From positions 5,600,261 to 5,664,260 of the forward strand of contig CP137668.1 of NCBI GenBank assembly GCA_037976565.1: a stretch of 64,000 nt of DNA, in the 5' to 3' direction. The translations under genes and the position numbers were made by a program. Source of the DNA: Mesocentrotus franciscanus. Its lineage: Eukaryota; Echinodermata; Echinoidea; Camarodonta; Strongylocentrotidae. Within the stretch, counting starts at the first letter, position 1. Each line of letters opens with the position of its first letter. The notes beneath the pieces are model-generated. The model ran no database searches and was not told where the DNA came from. It was given only the letters and a program-made list of their open reading frames with translations. This document shows, one piece after another, positions 21,928 through 34,704 of the stretch.

Positions 21928-23294
21928 GAACAATCCAATATATTGACGAAAATACAATAGTTTACAAGACATGATTCGAGACGAAGAAATAAATAATGTA
22001 AATCTTGGTATTTTCCTGGAAGCCATTAAACCATTGAATAGCTCCACGAACGGTACATAGATCGTATAACATTCAACAGCAACATACATTACCTACTACG
22101 CCCTACATTGAAACCGAGACCTTATCATAATTGAAATAACCTTAAACTCTATACATACAGTGGCGGATCCAGGATTCAGAATATTTTGTGTTCTGTGACG
22201 AGCTAAAACATAAATAAAAGTTTGTTTTATGTCAGAGATGCCAGAGGGTTTTACATCTCTGCTAAGCAAAAAAACAAAACAATAAACAAACAAAATTAAC
22301 AGCCCTTTTCATCTTTCTTTACCCCTTTTTTTAATAGGATATTTTTAAAGATGTTGCGGACCCCCGTGAATGTTTCGAGACATTTTGGAAACTCCCTCGC
22401 AAATGCCCTTTGCTCTATGCCCAAGCTCGCGAGTCTCTGACAACTACTAGGTAATTCTTCTCGAGAATGCAGACCAGCTATTTGTAATTAAGCCCCTATT
22501 AGCAATGATTAGAATGTCACCTATTTTATTTGAATAAGGTGGTATGCTTTCAGTAGACTTGAATGTGAAAGATCTTATGTTTTCCATCATGCAAGTTGTA
22601 GGGCCCTTTATACGTAACTGCCAGACTATCGTTGTTTGCATATTAATCGGTAGTTTATAGACTGGAAAATGTTTGGATAGGACTGTAGCGAGTGAATAAG
22701 ATGAGGGAAGCAAACTAAATACTTATTTAAAAGGCTTGGAAAAAAAATCATGCAAAATTGTTTAAAACTGGCAAAAGGGAATCTTAGAAGCAGTACAGAA
22801 TTGGACATATCGTAGCCTTCGGCTGGTAGCGTTAGTCAAACTTTGGCCTTCGGCAAAGAAGTAGTGGATAATTCGTGGCTCGGCAGTCTTTGACAATTTG
22901 AAACAGACCATCCATAATACATGATGTTTAAAGGTCCGCTGTCAATGAATAAAAATATCTAAATAAACATAACATAACCTTATGGAGCTCTTTCGCCAAG
23001 CCTGTGGGTCTTTGTTGACCATTGGCTGATTCTGCTCGGGTATGCAGGCGAGATGTAAGCCCCTATTCGAATGTCTTTTATTTTCATTAAAATATAAAGA
23101 CGTCAGCTACGACACACTCCAAAATTTGGATCTCTTCTACCCAATTGTCATTGTTTTTAAATTTTCCGCCTGAAAGGAGATGGCTTCTTCCCACCAAACT
23201 CCCCGGTAGTTAGCAATATAATTATAACGTCCAAACCCTGCCCCACTCCCTCCCAGACCACACCTGCGGAGCTTGAGAACACAGAGGGATTCAC
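21928..23294. other. TLR array spacer, continuation after the retrotransposon
   Basis: Paralogous to 4455-5980 and 36330-37855. No gene seen. A stub of a cagtggcggatccagg terminus lies at about 22160-22176. Similarity to the other spacers is lost at about 23294, after gagaacacagag. Confidence 0.6.
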
Positions 23295-24837
23295 GGCAAA
23301 CTGCTGCACAATACACGTACCGACGCCAGGTTGCGCGCGCACCCCACCGTCGTTACGGTATCTATAACGGAACCATGTACCTTGAATTTTGCTATGTAAA
23401 TGTACATTCTAATTAAAAAAAGACAAAATAAATGCCTGGTTTAGGAAGATCAATGTGGAAGTAGACTAGGAATAGTAGGATTAGGAACCAATGGCAATGT
23501 CGATTAAAAAAATAAAATAAAGATGTGGCATTGCCAGGGACCTAGTCACCTACTAATGGGCAATTATACTAGCTTGCGTTACGTCATGTTAAAGATTATC
23601 AAAGCCAGGTCTAGACTCGTTTTTGCTCCACTAGTGTACGTGGCATTATGTGATCCAGGTCCAGATTTAGCTTAGTTCGGATGTAGTCTAGGCTAGATCT
23701 ACCAACAACAAAAACAAAACAAAAAAAGTGTCTCTTCCTACTAGTTTCCTAATCTTACCCCCGATTGTGCCTTGTTTGAAATATTTAGAGGAAAAAGACA
23801 TGTTTAGAGAGAAAAAAGGTTTATATTAATGATTATTTGCGTATTACTAATGTCTAAATATTTTTTTTGTTTACAGTGAATTTTCAGGACAATATGCCTC
23901 CCCCTATTTTATTTTGTTGTTGTTGAGAATTCAGGATCCAACCCTACATATGACATGGGTTTTTCTTACTCTAAAGAACATGAACATATTTATAAACTGA
24001 TAACTAATGCATGCATTTGATACTAGCACGAATCTAACTAAATTTCTGTTGTCTTTCAATTGTAGATTCTATGGAACCAAGAAGCAGATAATGACCACAG
24101 AAGTGCAAAAGAGAGCACCAGGACCCGATCATTAAATGTTATGGTGTAGATCTACTCAGGAACAGGATCGACACCTAAGTTGAACTCTGGCAAGGTATGT
24201 TTGTATGAAGTTCGAAAATATTCAGGCTGTATTTATAATCTAAGCCCATGCGAACATCGCACTCAGCTTGGACTATGATATTTTGGGGGAACTGTCATCT
24301 TATGTTGCATTACATCTTGTCATTCTCATTTATTCTCTAGCTTTATTTAGGTGACAAACTACGGTGTTGCTAAATAAACAAATCAGTATATTCACTCAGC
24401 ATGATATTAAAAGACGTAGGCCTACTCAAAGGCGTTTTTCCCCTCAATATTACATTATATCTATCAAACTTTTTCTCACAAAATTTAGCAACTGAACAGT
24501 AGGTACACCTATGTTTATAAAGAACTTATAATTAATAGACTTCTACCTCTACATGTACTGCCTGTTATTGTTTGTTGCAAATGTTTAAAAATAATAACAA
24601 TTTAAGAAAAATAATATTAATTTAAGAAAAGCAATTTTGAAAGTTACTTGTAAAAGAATTGGAAATAAATATTAACGTTTAATTTCCTCTACTTTTCAAA
24701 AACGGCTCTATCAGATAGACATAATAAAACAAAAATATAAGACCTAAAAGTGGGGAGGTACTGTTTTTTTTTTAAATAGTGCGGATAGATTTGATCTTAT
24801 TAGTTTTCTCCTCTCCTTATGTTTTTATTATGCAGGT

Positions 24838-25330
24838 TGTCCCATGCAGAAGGTTTGATACCCAGGCTTCTTGCGTACAAGTCCCTAGTCCACCCTCATC
24901 TTGAAAACTGTTCCAGCGTCTTGGATCCCTACAACATCTCTGATGTCCAGGATCTTGACAAGATCCAGCGCCGGGGCACATGCTACGTCACAATAGGGAC
25001 TACAAGAGAACCAGCAGCGTGACTGAGATGATGACGTTTTAGTGGCCTACTCTATCTCCAAGGCACTCTGCAAGTAGACTGGGAATGGTGCAAAAGATAG
25101 TCAATGGTCTCTCTGCCTTTCCCTTGAAAGACCTATTTTCCTTCAACAAATCACGATCACGGAAGAACCATGACATGACCCTCCAGTTGCACCAAGCCAG
25201 AAGCGACAAAGTTTGTATTTGCTCAACGCTCTGTCCCAAAGTTAATGGAACTGACTTTCAGGAAATGTAGTCCATGCTGACAGTCCAAAGAACTGCCAGG
25301 GACTACTCCTGAGGCATCTATCCCACTTTA
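24838..25330 (+). mobile_element. CR1-like reverse transcriptase C-terminal fragment
   Basis: LAYKSLVHPHLENCSSVLDP, then DLDKIQRRGTCYVT and, after a frameshift, RLGMVQKIVNGLSAFPLKDL match the region after the RT palm in CR1/Jockey elements ('SLVRPHLEYCSSVWDP' type). Both ends are missing. Confidence 0.7.
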
Positions 25331-25637
25331 AAAAAAAATCATCTGTCTTCCTCACACCACTTGTAATCTTTATTACTGACTAGTTCATCTTCATGATAGG
25401 CTACATAGCCGTTTGAAGATTACCAGAAGAAGAAGAAGAAGAAGAGAAAATATATCGAGGATCATGAAAGTATTTATTTGCTCTTTTAAATGTGTGTACA
25501 TGTAACATAGCTTTTTGATATTTAATCCTAATTCAAGTTCTTACAAATATATTAGGGATGCTAAACTGGATACTTAATTGAAGGGGGGGGGGTAATAAAA
25601 TGATGTGGGAGTAGTACAATAGTAGTACTGTAAAAGT

Positions 25638-25755
25638 ATTATTAATAATAATATTAATAATAATAATATCAATAATAATAAAAGTAATAATAATGACAAT
25701 GATCATATAGCAGTTATGGCATAGCATTAATAATAACAATAATAATAATGATAGT
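25638..25755. repeat. (AAT)n microsatellite
   Basis: Interrupted attaataataat repeat. The Ile-rich open frame on the minus strand is an artefact of it. Confidence 0.9.
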
Positions 25756-27090
25756 AGTATAGTAGTAATAACAATAATGTCCAATGTAAAAAAAAAAATA
25801 CTCATAAAACTAAGTATATACCTGTGCTTTACATAGTGATATAACATGTTGACAATTGAATAAATTTTAATAGTATGGATTTTATTTTAAAATATCTAAT
25901 TGTCTAAATTTATAGTAAAATTTTACAACTGAAAAATTTGAATTCAAGAGACAGCAGCCCCCCGTTCATTTGTTACCTTTTGTTGATGTAATGTTATGTC
26001 ATGTTGCATTTTAAAAGATCATTATAGAAAAAAATTATGTCGATCAATGGGTTCATAAATGTTAATAAAATTAGTTAATACTGCTTAATTCTTTTCTTTT
26101 CATTTTCTTATTTTATGAAAGATATGTGATGATGCTGGTGATTATGATGATGTAGGCACTCGATCTGTAATGATAATGCTGTATGAATGAGGTGTGATGG
26201 GGCTGATGCAGTCTTGTGTAGAATTGAGTAATTGGTGTGCGACCTTGTGATTTATTTTAGATCTGGCATCAGCGAGATAGATTTAATCATCTTTCCTTAT
26301 GAAATAGAAGTCGAAAATGTAATGAGACTGGGCAAGGCTAAAGTATAAATGCAGTATAAAAATGGTTTACAATTAATAGATAGGAAGGGGTGGTTAAATG
26401 ATTAGTCAGTGCCAAAAAACAGCATGGTAATCGTGGTGGTGGTTGCATGGGGGATGGGGTGGAAGAGGGAAGATAATAGGGCCTATGGAAATGTCAGTAT
26501 TGGAAGGGGTCCTAGATTGAAAATGTTACTGTCCGGGGGGGGGGGGGCAAATGTCAAAAAATCAATGGCGACGAATGCGAAAATGAAAAAAACGAGGCAA
26601 AATTAAAATTTCATTGGGGAGGGGCAAATTATGAAAGATCAATGAACGGGAGACTAGAATAATTAAATATTTGGACACTAAAAATGTGAAAATAGCACTT
26701 GTTAAGTGGGCTAAATAATCTGTGCAATTCGATTGATAATCATTGATTTCAAAAGGTGAAATGGGGTCATTATATTTGCCTTACTGAACTGAATTTTTTA
26801 ATGTACTTTCAATCCTTTGGCCCCCCAATTAAGTTAACCCCTAAGATTCTGTCGACAGTAACGCATGCGCATTGTCTTTTTTCATTGCGATAATATGCTA
26901 ATAAGTGGGAAAGAGCTCATCAATATTCAAAATTTTAGTTTGCATAATTTACGCGTTGCGCGCAGGCTAAAATCCCTATTTCGCTGGTGCACTATACAGT
27001 TGTCGTCTTCATAGGCTAACACATGAAAAGTGGAAGCAGTGTGCACTTTTGACCCTCCAAAATATTCCCATGGCTGGACGGATGCAGAAG

Positions 27091-27645
27091 CTTATCCAAT
27101 GACTATGTGTCGTGAGAGGGTGTTGTGCTACAGGAAGAATATGAAAACATTCGTCTTAGACCGCTGATTCTTGGGCATATTTTCCTTATACATCAGGGAT
27201 GCCAGTTTTCAGGCAAAAGCCTTAATTCAGGCCCTGACGATTTATTTTCTGGCCATAGTATAGGTTTTTTGTGTACAAAATAGCTCATTCTAGGTGGTTT
27301 TCAGGCCCTCTGGTCAATTCTAACTGGCATCCCTGATACATGTACGTATTATCACTTTACATATAAGCATGCTAGGTTTATTGATAACCTATCCTTCTTC
27401 ATTAACTTACTGTTGCAACTAGAGTGAAACACCATGTAAGGACAGACATTTTGAAGTCATTAAATCTAGGAACAAATCACCAAGCATTTAGCGCCAAAAC
27501 AATTCACGTGATTCCATTATCTTTTAATTGTGGGTCAGTGCTGATATATTACAGTTCTAAATAGGCAGAACATTAACATTTGAGACAATTGGAAACTGCT
27601 GGGGAAAGTAAGAGAACCCCCGCTAAATAGAGAATAATACTGTAC
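27091..27645. other. TLR array spacer resumes before copy C
   Basis: Matches 6795-7210. Apart from the MITE at 27194 nothing is recognised. Confidence 0.55.
27194..27335. mobile_element. 142-bp MITE with cagggatgccag ends
   Basis: Inverted ends cagggatgccagtt / aactggcatccctg. Directly repeated atacat flanks it (27188-27193 and 27336-27341). The equivalent positions near 6890 and 39262 lack it (ttatacatgtacg at 39262). Confidence 0.85.
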
Positions 27646-28458
27646 TATATTTGTATGGGTTGCGCGCGACCGATGGCTGCCCGAACACAGAGCTCTGTAC
27701 TTTATTCTATATTTTGCCTGTTTTAATATTTGTTCATTTACTGTAGTAATATTATCTGAATTTGATTGTCTTCAGGAGGCTACTGGACTATTTTGGACAA
27801 ATTTCATGTGGTATTTTTAAAATACATTTTAGATCTATAAGATTGGGATTTCACCTCTGCTTCACTTGTGTAGTAAGTATCCATGTTCACTTGCTTGTTA
27901 TATTATTTGCTCCACACGCTTGCACAGTTGTGCGAGTTTTCACAATGAAGGTGGCTAGCCCAATAACCTTTGCATCTATTGTGTCCTCTTGTTATTATCA
28001 TACTACTGTATACTGATTCATGTACTGCACTTGTACATTGCACTTCTGTTTCATGTAATGTACAACATGAGGGAAAGTACAAGTACATTGGTACCCCCAT
28101 CCAACGGTATGCAATTTCTTTAAAAAGATTTCGCATTCTACTACTGATCTTGAGAGACATCAGCCCCAACCCTGGGCCTTCCTCTCAAGGACCGCCCTTT
28201 TTATGATGATTCTTTGACTACAAATTACTTCTTTGATAGTCTAACTCTTCGTGCCCTTAATGTTTGGGATGGTCGTTTCTCTGAAAAATGGCGCGAGGAA
28301 TACCGCATTGTATGGGATCGGGTGATGTCTCTCGGGATCAGTAGAACATGTCAGAGACAGAGGACACATCGTGGTAGAAGGGGAAGGCGTAATCGTTTTA
28401 AGGAACACCTTCAATTTGGTGCTCTTAATGCCTCAGTCGCAGGAAGAGCAGTAACAAC
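27645..28458 (+). mobile_element. 5' remnant of a non-LTR retroelement with a 2A-like motif, upstream of TLR-C
   Basis: Paralogue of 11496-12299. The frame ending at 28206 encodes IQRYAISLKRFRILLLILRD followed by ISPNPGPSSQGP. A base loss near 28201 shifts it, and the downstream frame (28214-28471) holds LRALNVWDGRFSEKWREEYR and a basic RRGRRNRF patch. B and C are interrupted at different positions, so the segment was whole before duplication. It is either an exapted TLR 5' region or passive baggage. Confidence 0.55.
28156..28179 (+). other. 2A-like motif DISPNPGP
   Basis: D-I-S-P-N-P-G-P after a Leu/Ile-rich segment. The invariant NPGP is kept and only the Glu of the D(V/I)ExNPGP consensus is replaced. 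Such motifs can make the ribosome skip a peptide bond between the final Gly and Pro. Confidence 0.65.
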
Positions 28459-28625
28459 ACTACACATTTGAATTAGAACTGTTGTGTTGTTGTTGCGGTT
28501 GTTGCTGTTGTTGTTGTCGATGTTCTGTTTTATTAACGTAGTAAAGAGTTGGAAAATATTGGAAATGTATGAGTGATGTCACATGAATTACTCATTTTCA
28601 TACACAGATAAACCGAGCAAACAGT

Positions 28626-31299
28626 ATGGCATTACATTCGCTTGCACTTCTCGTCGGTATCATTCACATGACCTTCATCATGGTAGGGACAACATCACTT
28701 GCTGCGGTGAACGATCCTGGAAGTGCCGACAACGATCTCTCAGATTATAATCCTGCCAACCCGGGACAAGGGACGTCCTGCTACGTTGACGTCTTATCAA
28801 GAAAGGTGAACTGCTCACATCGCGGTCTCACAGAAGTTCCAAGAGACATTCCTTCGAACGCTCAGGGTTTGTCACTTTCCTACAACTTGCTGCAAAGGAT
28901 CCGCAACGATTCTTTTGCTCATTTGAAGAATCTTGTAGATATATCGCTGAAGCGTAACGTTATTTGTGAAATTGAAGGAGGTGCGTTCTTTGAACTCTAT
29001 CTCTTGCAGTCGGTGAATTTGGTTGGGAATCGACTGTCTGTCCTACCGAGTCAACTCTTTAGTCAAAATTTTTACATGACGGACATATTTCTGAGAAACA
29101 ATAACTTAACGGATGTACCAGATCTGTACTTAAAGGCACCACAACTATCTTTTATTGACCTTGGAGAGAACTCTATCAAGTCAGCGAATTTCAGGATGCA
29201 CTTTGTCACAGAATGTAACATTATGTTAATAGATCTCAGTAATAATCATATCAAACGAATACAAGAGAGTGAATTTAAAAATTTAAAAGTTTGTAGCAAC
29301 ATTAATCTCATTGATTTCTCATCAAATGATATATCATCGATACAGACACAGAGTTTGCAAGGAATTAATGTTGGTGGAATCACATTTCGAGCGAACCCTT
29401 TATTTAAAAAAGGAGTTGTACAGGTTTTGAGGCTGTGGTAAAAGCTCCTAATGTAACTTTCATAAATCTGGTGAAATCACGTTTAGTCTGTCTATCTGCT
29501 GATATCTTCAGTCCTTTGGAAACATATGTATTGAGAACGTTATCCTTGAGTGAGAACAACATCTCTACAATCCCAGATAATGTTTTCCATTATCTAACAA
29601 GACTGGAGAGGTTGCATTTGACCAGTAATAAAATATCAGTAATTTCTCCATCAGGTTTTAATAATTTGTCCTCACTTAAGAGCTTTACCTTAATAACTGT
29701 AGTGTTAGGTTTTTACAGACCACAACTGAAACACGAGTGTGGGAACCACCGCTTAGGACACTGTACTTGAGTAACAATTACCTGCATGAGATCCCATCGA
29801 AAGCGTTCGTTGGTTTGAAGGTTTTGATTTACCTACTACTTCAGGTCAATTCTATCGGGGTCATTCACTCGGATTCCTTTGATGGTCTGGCCAGCCTTGA
29901 ACTCCTTCACATGGGAGAAAATTTACTGATGAGTCCTCTGACGTTCGGCACTATATCGACCTTGATATCTCTTGATCTAAGTGCTTCTGGTATCAACTCA
30001 CTTGAACCCCAAAACACATTCACTGGTCTCTCATCACTGTCTGAATTGATGCTAAATAACAATTATCTTCATATTTCTGACATATGGGACAATGAAGGTA
30101 ACATATCTATTTTTCGGGACCTTCGCAAATTAAAGAGACTCGATTTAAGTGCCAACCTGCTTCAAAGTGAATTACCAAGTGGATGCTTTAAAGGTCTTCA
30201 CAACCTAGTGCAACTAAACCTTCAAGCCATGTCACTTCCAAGGCTAAATCCAGACCTTTTTGAAGGCCTTGCTAATCTTCAAATGCTTTCCCTGGACGAC
30301 AATGCGTTGAAAGATCTACACCCCGATATATTTCATGATCAGGGTAATCTATTTTCGCTTTACCTGAGTCGAAATCCTATCTCAATCTTAGACGATCAGT
30401 TATTTGTTCACACTAAAAAGTTATCTATGCTTAGCCTGTCGAGCACGAACATAGATGTCATAAAGGAAAAGACTCTAGGTCCAATTATACCTTCTTTGTC
30501 TACCTTAGATTTGTCGAGCAAAGCGCTGTCATGTAATTGCAAAAATAAATGGTTCAGAAACTGGATACAAAACAGCAGTGCAGAAGTTCTCTTAGATGAT
30601 AGCATTTGCTCAAGTGATTCTCCTCAAAATCTTGAGGGTAAACCATTTGAAGAGTTTGAGCCCGCCCTCTACTGTGGTCCGAAGATTCTCTTATACTCCT
30701 GCATATCGTTGGTTTCTGTGATGGTAATAGCTATAATGGTCTTGTTCTACTACAATCGGTGGTGGATCAACTACAAATGCTTCCTCTTGAAACTCTGCAT
30801 CATCGGTTACAGAGAAATAGTCGAAGATCGTGATTACAAATATGACATCAACCTCGTTTTCGAAGACGACGACGAAGAATGGGTTAATGAGAGTTTGGTG
30901 CCAAATATTAAGGAGCGCGAACCCGAGGTCACGCTCCTGGTTGGGGACGACATGCTCCCGCTTGGGATGTATCGGCTTGATGCTGTTGCCCACGTCATTG
31001 ACAATAGTTACAAGTCTGTATTCATCGTCAGTCAAAGTGTGATCAAAGACAGCTGGTTTCTGACCAAACTACGCATTGCTTTGCAACACGTTAACCACGC
31101 CAAACGCGACGCGGTTCTTTTCGTATTTATGGACGACATTGCGGATGAAGATCTTCCTTACCTGATTCGTGTCTTGCTGAGTTATAACCGACCCTACCTT
31201 CAGTGGGATGTAGACACAAGGAATCAAGAATGTTTCTGGGAACTGTTCATGAAAAGTGTACGCGTCACCACCAAGCTCAATTACACTATTCCAATTTAG
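28626..31299 (+). pseudogene. TLR: Toll-like receptor copy C, full length with two frameshifts
   Basis: ATG at 28626 with a signal peptide like copy B. LRRNT is CYVDVLSRKVNC, followed by about 20 LRRs, LRRCT near 30524-30680 (CNCKNKWFRNW), a membrane helix near 30685-30757 and TIR near 30836-31265 ending at TAG. Single-base losses against copy D occur in a T run near 29424 and in AAA near 29679; allowing for them the length is 891 residues, equal to copy D. The last 520 codons (from 29737) are open, so the TM and TIR parts are intact. It is probably a recent pseudogene or an intact gene with assembly errors. The region around 29700-29740 is the most divergent from its paralogues. Confidence 0.9.
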
Positions 31300-31735
31300 A
31301 TGTGAAGTCTAAACCATGTTTTAGGGGAAATACAGAATCGGCATGGGGTCTGTAGGTGTTGTATTTGGATTAATGCAGACAAAACTATACATTTTAGGAG
31401 TTGAAGAATAAGTGATGAAGACACTCCTTCTCATTATAATATATTTTCTTATTTTTTGTTCTCAAGCTCGGCCATGGAAACACCGTCATTTCGATAGGCC
31501 ACCATATCAGCTTATTTTTTTACCTTAGACCTTAGTTAGTTCTGTATATGTTTTTTTCTAAGTAGCCCCCTAATTTCTTCAATTTTGGGGTTCATATTTA
31601 CAGAATACTTAAGTGATGTATGTGTATTGGCGTAACAAGTTTGAAGAGCATATGAACATATGGAAGGAGGCATCAATCTAATTAATGCCGGGCCTTTAAG
31701 TTTCGATTATTTAATTTGCATGTCTCATTTATGTT

Positions 31736-32235
31736 NNNNNNNNNNNNNNNNNNNNNNNNNNNNNNNNNNNNNNNNNNNNNNNNNNNNNNNNNNNNNNNNN
31801 NNNNNNNNNNNNNNNNNNNNNNNNNNNNNNNNNNNNNNNNNNNNNNNNNNNNNNNNNNNNNNNNNNNNNNNNNNNNNNNNNNNNNNNNNNNNNNNNNNNN
31901 NNNNNNNNNNNNNNNNNNNNNNNNNNNNNNNNNNNNNNNNNNNNNNNNNNNNNNNNNNNNNNNNNNNNNNNNNNNNNNNNNNNNNNNNNNNNNNNNNNNN
32001 NNNNNNNNNNNNNNNNNNNNNNNNNNNNNNNNNNNNNNNNNNNNNNNNNNNNNNNNNNNNNNNNNNNNNNNNNNNNNNNNNNNNNNNNNNNNNNNNNNNN
32101 NNNNNNNNNNNNNNNNNNNNNNNNNNNNNNNNNNNNNNNNNNNNNNNNNNNNNNNNNNNNNNNNNNNNNNNNNNNNNNNNNNNNNNNNNNNNNNNNNNNN
32201 NNNNNNNNNNNNNNNNNNNNNNNNNNNNNNNNNNN
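31736..32235. other. assembly gap, 500 N
   Basis: Exactly 500 N in the 3' flank of TLR-C. The TLR-B spacer reads catgttatcatcttctcaac across the same point, so the flanks are almost adjacent in the paralogue. Any open frame through here is meaningless. Confidence 0.99.
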
Positions 32236-32320
32236 TGTGATCATCTTCTCAGCTTTGTATTGTTTCTTCGTTCTTTGTATTCGGATGCCTTTTGACTTTC
32301 AAATAAATATTTACAATAAC

Positions 32321-32326
32321 AATAAA
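32321..32326 (+). terminator. candidate polyadenylation signal AATAAA of TLR-C
   Basis: caataaaacactgtaaaatt, the same context as after TLR-B. Motif only. Confidence 0.3.
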
Positions 32327-32923
32327 ACACTGTAAAATTACAATTAATATTAATGTATGACGTGACTTTAATCTTATCCCATTACTTGTCGCCTTTCAAA
32401 TGAAAACTAACGTTGTTTAAAGTACAAACAACAACAATTTCCTACCACAATTTCCCGATGACGTCATGCATATACATGTATGTTTAAATTGAATTATTCC
32501 TACACCAATTGTATACATAGAAATAGTATGGGTATACATCCGTAATAAAAAATAAACGCATGGTTCCACGATCGGAGTATTTCAATTTTTACTCTGGCAG
32601 TTGCCTTTGTCTATATCTATGTTTTTCCGTTACTTTTAGGAGCTTTTTGGAGGTCGTCACAGTGTGGTACATACTTTTATATAAGATGGGTATTTTTCTA
32701 CTATTTTTATCATGCTTTTAAAAGTTATGTGATGTTCAAGTACGTAACATTGAGCTTTTTTCTTTCTTTCCTACTATTTTTTACTGTGTTCATATCTAAT
32801 GTATTTTATTTGTTACACATTTCATGATGTATTCTATCGGGCTCCAGTAAAATGGGTTTTTTGCCGTCGATATCAAGACTTCTTGTTCAGAGCTGTACAT
32901 ACAACGTTCTGTTGATAAGTTAT

Positions 32924-34697
32924 TTTCGCAGTTAGCAGATGACACAACAATTTTCGTTGAAAACGAAATTTCTTTGAAAGATGCCATGCGTAAAAATAAA
33001 AAACTTTTGGTTGTGTAGCAGGACCTACCTTAAATATTTCAAAATCAAAAGGTTTTCATTTTGATGAATTTGATATAGAACAATATAAAGAAATCACATG
33101 GTCCAATCAGTTTGTAAAAACACTCGGGGTTTATTTTAGTAAGAACATGAAACTAGCTTATGAAAAAACATGGAAGGAAAATGTAGAACAAATTGAAAAC
33201 CAAATTAAACAGTGGAAATGTAGAAAGTTAACACACTTTGGTAAAATTACTGTATTGAAATCACTTGTATTGTCAAATATTACTTATATTATGTCAGTTT
33301 TTCCAAACATCGATTTTATTAATAAACAAATTGAAAGACTCACTTACAATTTTGTATGGGATGGTTTAGATGAGTAAAGAGAAAAACTATAATCGGGTCA
33401 ACTGATAAAGGAGGTTTGAATATGCCAGATTTTGTTTCGCAAAGTTTTGCTTTAAAATTAAACTGGCTTTATAAGATAATGGAAAATGAAGATCATAATT
33501 TTAGATGGAAGATTCTCCCATATTATTTGAACTATCCTGGCCCCAACTTTTTAGTGCTCGAGATGAGTTTCTTAAAAAACGAAGATTTAAAAGTTCTAAG
33601 AGATATACCTTTATTTTATCAACAATGTATTTCGGCATGGAAAAAATGTCAACGTGTAAATAAATCATGTAATGAGATCACTTATATCAGAATGCAGCTG
33701 TTATGGGGAAACACATATATAAAAGACAAAAAATTATGTTTATGGTGGAAACATTGGCTAAAATCCGGAATATTATTTATTGGGGACATCATAGACGCCA
33801 AAGGGGATGTGGATATAAATCGGGTAAAAGAATTACTTTTATTAAAAATAATTATTTATGTGAGGTTAAAATACTTTGGAGTTGTATACCTCGTGACTGG
33901 ACAAGAAAACTAAAATGTGAAACTGGTTTTTGTTCATATGAAAATGCACGTCTTCATTATTTTGAATTGATACCAAAAGTATGTCATAATATATTAGTTA
34001 CAAAAATAAAGATGTCACAAGTTATATATAAGGTATTAGTTGATATAACTTTTATAAATCCAAATGCTCAAATTTATTGGGAATATTTTTTTGGAATTTT
34101 TTGTTGTTGAAAATATTTGGAAAATGAATTTGACATACGTCAAAGAAATACGATTAAAACAGTTTAATTTCAAACTACTCTATAAGTTATTAGCATGTGA
34201 AGAAGATCTATATCGCATCAAAAAATCTGATCATGATTATTGTTTGAAGTGCAAATGCACAGAAAATTATTATCATTTATTTTATGATTGTGTTTACTCA
34301 AAAATATTTTGGAACAAGGTCTTAATTTTTTTCAGAAAAACAGAAGTATTGTTTGATAATGAAAAACTTGATTACAGTGATATAATTGTAGGCAAGTAAT
34401 GTGATTGTATAAATTCAAAATATGTACTTTTTAACAACCTATTAATTAATTTACCTTCTTATGTTTTATATACACAAAAAAGAAAATGTAATTTTACAAA
34501 CATATTCGACATTTATTTAAAGGAAATAATATGGAGGGCAAATGTTGAAAAGTATCACCTCTGGAAAAAATGTTAATTATGTTTAAAAAAAGTATAATTA
34601 ATTTTGTGATATAAGTATATGTCATGTGTTTTTCTTTGTAATCAATATAATTATGTGTTTTTTATGTCAGTATTATTCAATTAATGATGAAAAAAAG
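32924..34697 (+). mobile_element. 5'-truncated L1/Tx1-type non-LTR retrotransposon with target duplication
   Basis: The seven bases aagttat flank the insert (32917-32923 and 34698-34704), and the paralogous spacer reads gttgataagttatatccgat without it (16449). It begins inside the reverse transcriptase at QLADDTTIF (the xADD box) and ends in an A-rich run (34691-34697). The coding remains include TLGVYFSKNM, KCRKLTHFGKITVLKSLVLS, GGLNMPDFVSQSFALKLNWL and a cysteine/histidine region CLKCKCTENYYHLFYDC, which together are typical of the L1/Tx1 ORF2 C-terminus. Stops and frameshifts (near 33377, 33913 and 34085) make it dead. Confidence 0.88.
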
Positions 34698-34704
34698 AAG
34701 TTAT

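Larger units (their letters stand above)
23295..27090. other. unique 3.8-kb segment replacing the microsatellite part of the spacer
   Basis: Not shared with the A-B or C-D spacers. It contains a CR1-like fragment (24838-25330), an exon-like stretch (24066-24194) and an AAT-rich repeat (25638-25755). No intact gene recognised. Confidence 0.5.

Noticed and set aside
24266..24281. gcttggactatgat, matching the left flank of the Mutator-like element at 9676-9689
   Set aside because: Only about 14 bases match and the similarity does not extend, so it is not a convincing empty paralogous site.
25533..25847. Ile/Leu-rich minus-strand frame that looks like a membrane protein
   Set aside because: It is the translation of an AAT microsatellite.
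31660..32295. Open frames across the N gap
   Set aside because: They consist almost wholly of undetermined bases.
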